Source: Acidobacteriaceae bacterium
GTDB taxonomy: Bacteria; Acidobacteriota; Terriglobia; Bryobacterales; Bryobacteraceae
Reading direction: 5' to 3'
Assembly (NCBI GenBank): GCA_903970405.1
Contig: CAJCIT010000059.1
Span: forward strand, 1 to 50,875
DNA: 50,875 nt
Each line of letters begins with the position of its first letter. The stretch's first letter is position 1. The position numbers were made by a program, and so were the translations under genes. Below, one piece after another: positions 49,251 to 50,875 of the stretch. The notes below the pieces were generated by a model. The model was given only the letters and a program-made list of their open reading frames with translations, was not told the origin of the DNA and searched no databases.

Positions 49251-50621
49251 ATGAAGCCGTCGCCCACACTCCGGCTGCTGGTAGGTTTGCTGATCACGCT
49301 GGCGGCGGTTGCCGTGTTCTCCTGGTACGCGCTTGAGCAGATTCACGGCCTCCAGACCCTGCAATCGGAAACCATTGACCGTGCGCGGCGCGATTCGCTT
49401 CAGCTTCTCCGCGTCCAGAGCGATCTCAGTTCGCTAGGCCTGGCGCTGCACGACATGGTGCTGGGCGAAGAGACCTACGGCGTTGCCGCTTACCGCAATG
49501 AGTTCGCGCGCATCAGAATAGATCTGGAAGAGGCCATTGAGAAGGAAGCGCGGTTGGCCCCTGAGACGCGCATTCCCGAACAGCAGCAGCGGTTGCGACG
49601 CTCCATACAGCAGTTCTGGCGGACGTCGGACCAGGTGTTCCAGTTGGCCGATTCAGGTGAAGAGAAACGGGCTCTTCAAATAGCCGGCTCGCAGCTTGCC
49701 GCGCAGCAAAGCAGTCTGGCGGCGCTTACCTTCAATCTGCTGAAGCGTAACAACGATGCCGAAGAAGCGGCCGCGCTTCGCGTCGCTGAGATCCATGAAG
49801 GAGTCCGGCAAAACATCTTCGCCTTTCTGACGGCGATGCTCATTTGCATTGTCGTTACCAGCCTTTACATCATCTATTCGAATCGCCGCGTGTTTGCCCG
49901 TCTTGAAACGCTATCGAGCCAGCGCCGGGTTCTGGCGGCAAAGTTGATCGCGGTTCAGGAAGAGGTGCTACGCTCTGTTTCAAGAGAGCTTCACGATGAG
50001 TTCGGGCAGATTCTGACCGCTGTGGGCGCGATGCTGGCCCGGGCGGAACGAAAGGGACTGCCGCCCGATTCGCCATTCCGCGCTGAAATGACGGAGGTCC
50101 GGGAGATCGTGCAAACCACGCTCGAAAAAATGCGCAGCTTGTCTCAAATGCTGCATCCGGCGGTAATCGACGATTACGGTTTGGTGAAGGCGCTAGAGTG
50201 GTACGCGGGAGTCTTTTCCAGGCAAGCGGGTATTGAGACAGATGTTGCGGTGAAGGGTGAGCCGTTTCGGATTACCGGTCCGCCCGCCATCAACTGCTTC
50301 CGGATAGTCCAGGAAGCGCTCACCAATGCAGCGAAGCACGCGAAAACGAAGGCGGCGCATGTGCGGCTTGACTTCACGCCGAAACGCCTCACCATACAGA
50401 TTCAAGATTCCGGTGTTGGTATCGTGCAGGACAAGAGGACGCGTAAGCCTGGGTTGGGCCTGATTGCGATGCAGGAAAGAGCAGAACTGCTGCACGGAAC
50501 GCTGCGCGTGGAGCGCGGGGCGCACGGTGGAACCACGGTGACGTTGGAAGTTCCGCTGCCCATGGCGGAGGGTGTTGCGGGGGAAGAATTCGTACAGGAG
50601 GCGGCAAGTCCGCGGGCATGA
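49251..50621 (+). CDS. membrane histidine kinase, NarL/DesK-type (HisKA_3)
   Basis: 456 residues (a GTG directly before the ATG would add one). TM1 at about 8-25 (LLVGLLITLAAVAVFSWYAL), a periplasmic helical CHASE3-like sensor of ~160 residues, TM2 at about 190-208 (IFAFLTAMLICIVVTSLYII). Dimerisation box SRELHDEFGQILTAVGAMLA with phosphoacceptor His248. ATPase domain: FRIVQEALTNAAKHAKTKAA (N box), QDSGVGI and GLGLIAMQERAELLHGTLRV (G boxes). It starts 30 bp after the FG-GAP gene and its stop overlaps the response-regulator start (ATGA), so the pair is coupled. The signal is unknown. Confidence 0.92.
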   Translation: MKPSPTLRLLVGLLITLAAVAVFSWYALEQIHGLQTLQSETIDRARRDSLQLLRVQSDLSSLGLALHDMVLGEETYGVAAYRNEFARIRIDLEEAIEKEARLAPETRIPEQQQRLRRSIQQFWRTSDQVFQLADSGEEKRALQIAGSQLAAQQSSLAALTFNLLKRNNDAEEAAALRVAEIHEGVRQNIFAFLTAMLICIVVTSLYIIYSNRRVFARLETLSSQRRVLAAKLIAVQEEVLRSVSRELHDEFGQILTAVGAMLARAERKGLPPDSPFRAEMTEVREIVQTTLEKMRSLSQMLHPAVIDDYGLVKALEWYAGVFSRQAGIETDVAVKGEPFRITGPPAINCFRIVQEALTNAAKHAKTKAAHVRLDFTPKRLTIQIQDSGVGIVQDKRTRKPGLGLIAMQERAELLHGTLRVERGAHGGTTVTLEVPLPMAEGVAGEEFVQEAASPRA

Positions 50622-50875
50622 TAGACGAGATTACAGTTTTACTGGCGGACGATCACAGTCTGGTGCGCCGCGGGTTTCGCCGCATCTTAGAAGACGACGA
50701 GTTTATCCGCGTGGTGGGTGAAGCGGGCAACGGTGTGGAAGCCATCCAGATGGCGGAGCAGCTTCATCCCCGCGTGGTGGTGATGGATCTCTCCATGCCC
50801 CAGCTCGATGGCGTGCAGGCTACGCGCGAAATTGTGCGAAACGTGGCCGGGACGGCGGTCCTTATTCTCAGCATG
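50618..50875 (+). CDS. NarL/LuxR-type response regulator, 3'-truncated by the window end
   Basis: The first 86 residues of a receiver domain are present: ITVLLADDHSLVRRGFRRIL with the acidic pair Asp11-Asp12, the phosphoacceptor Asp57 in VVVMDLSMPQLDG, and the start of the strand with the conserved Ser (VLILSM). The upstream HisKA_3 kinase predicts a C-terminal LuxR-type DNA-binding domain beyond the edge. It overlaps the kinase stop by 4 nt (ATGA) and is surely its partner. Targets might include the neighbouring FG-GAP/cytochrome genes, but that is a guess from position. Confidence 0.92.
   Translation, partial: MIDEITVLLADDHSLVRRGFRRILEDDEFIRVVGEAGNGVEAIQMAEQLHPRVVVMDLSMPQLDGVQATREIVRNVAGTAVLILSM

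Overview
The window looks like a chromosomal segment of a high-GC acidobacterium of the Bryobacterales/Solibacter type. This is inferred from gene content only: an Oar-like TonB-dependent receptor with an N-terminal carboxypeptidase-regulatory domain, a PadR-type regulator, several CRTAC1-like FG-GAP/ASPIC-UnbV proteins with a pentaheme cytochrome, and a phoH-ybeY-corC-era housekeeping block. I saw no rRNA, tRNA or CRISPR array.

Layout. 1-1.9 kb: a 5'-decayed PadR gene running off the left edge, an unknown membrane protein, and an ECF sigma gene split by an in-frame amber codon. 2-6.8 kb (minus): TonB-type receptor, a secreted repeat protein and a BON protein. 6.8-11.1 kb (minus): phoH, ybeY, corC, era, with a dispersed repeat element between corC and era. 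11.4-15.5 kb: an intact ECF sigma factor diverging from an XRE-cupin regulator, a secreted TPR-like protein, a RimI-like acetyltransferase and a YdcH-like small protein. 15.5-17.6 kb: a decayed RelB-type antitoxin, then three degenerate copies of the promoter and 5' end of the downstream DUF4143 AAA ATPase gene, then the intact gene. 17.6-23.5 kb: a five-gene operon with 4-nt start/stop overlaps at every junction, encoding a large helical protein, a J-like protein whose HPD reads PPD, a GrpE-like protein, an Hsp70 and a zinc-ribbon protein. 23.5-27.6 kb (minus): class III aminotransferase, guanine deaminase and FUSC transporter. 27.8-29.7 kb: a type II restriction-modification cassette (C-box, C protein, frameshifted HNH endonuclease, convergent Dam-like methylase). 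29.8-33.4 kb: cysteine-type formate dehydrogenase and its DUF1641 partner. 33.4-39.4 kb: DUF4304-like protein, LarE, small membrane proteins, MiaB, a DUF151 nuclease, DUF1328 and a diguanylate cyclase. 39.4-49.2 kb: a three-gene FG-GAP/UnbV and pentaheme-cytochrome operon with a divergent fourth FG-GAP protein. 49.2 kb to the end: a NarL-type histidine kinase and the start of its response regulator.

The best candidates for an under-described system are the Hsp70 operon with a degenerate J-protein, the repeated promoter/5'-end remnants before the DUF4143 ATPase, and the UnbV-pentaheme cytochrome operon. Several genes are visibly broken (PadR, one ECF sigma factor, RelB, the HNH endonuclease), as expected for a region with accessory turnover. 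All functional calls come from reading motifs; no database search was run.
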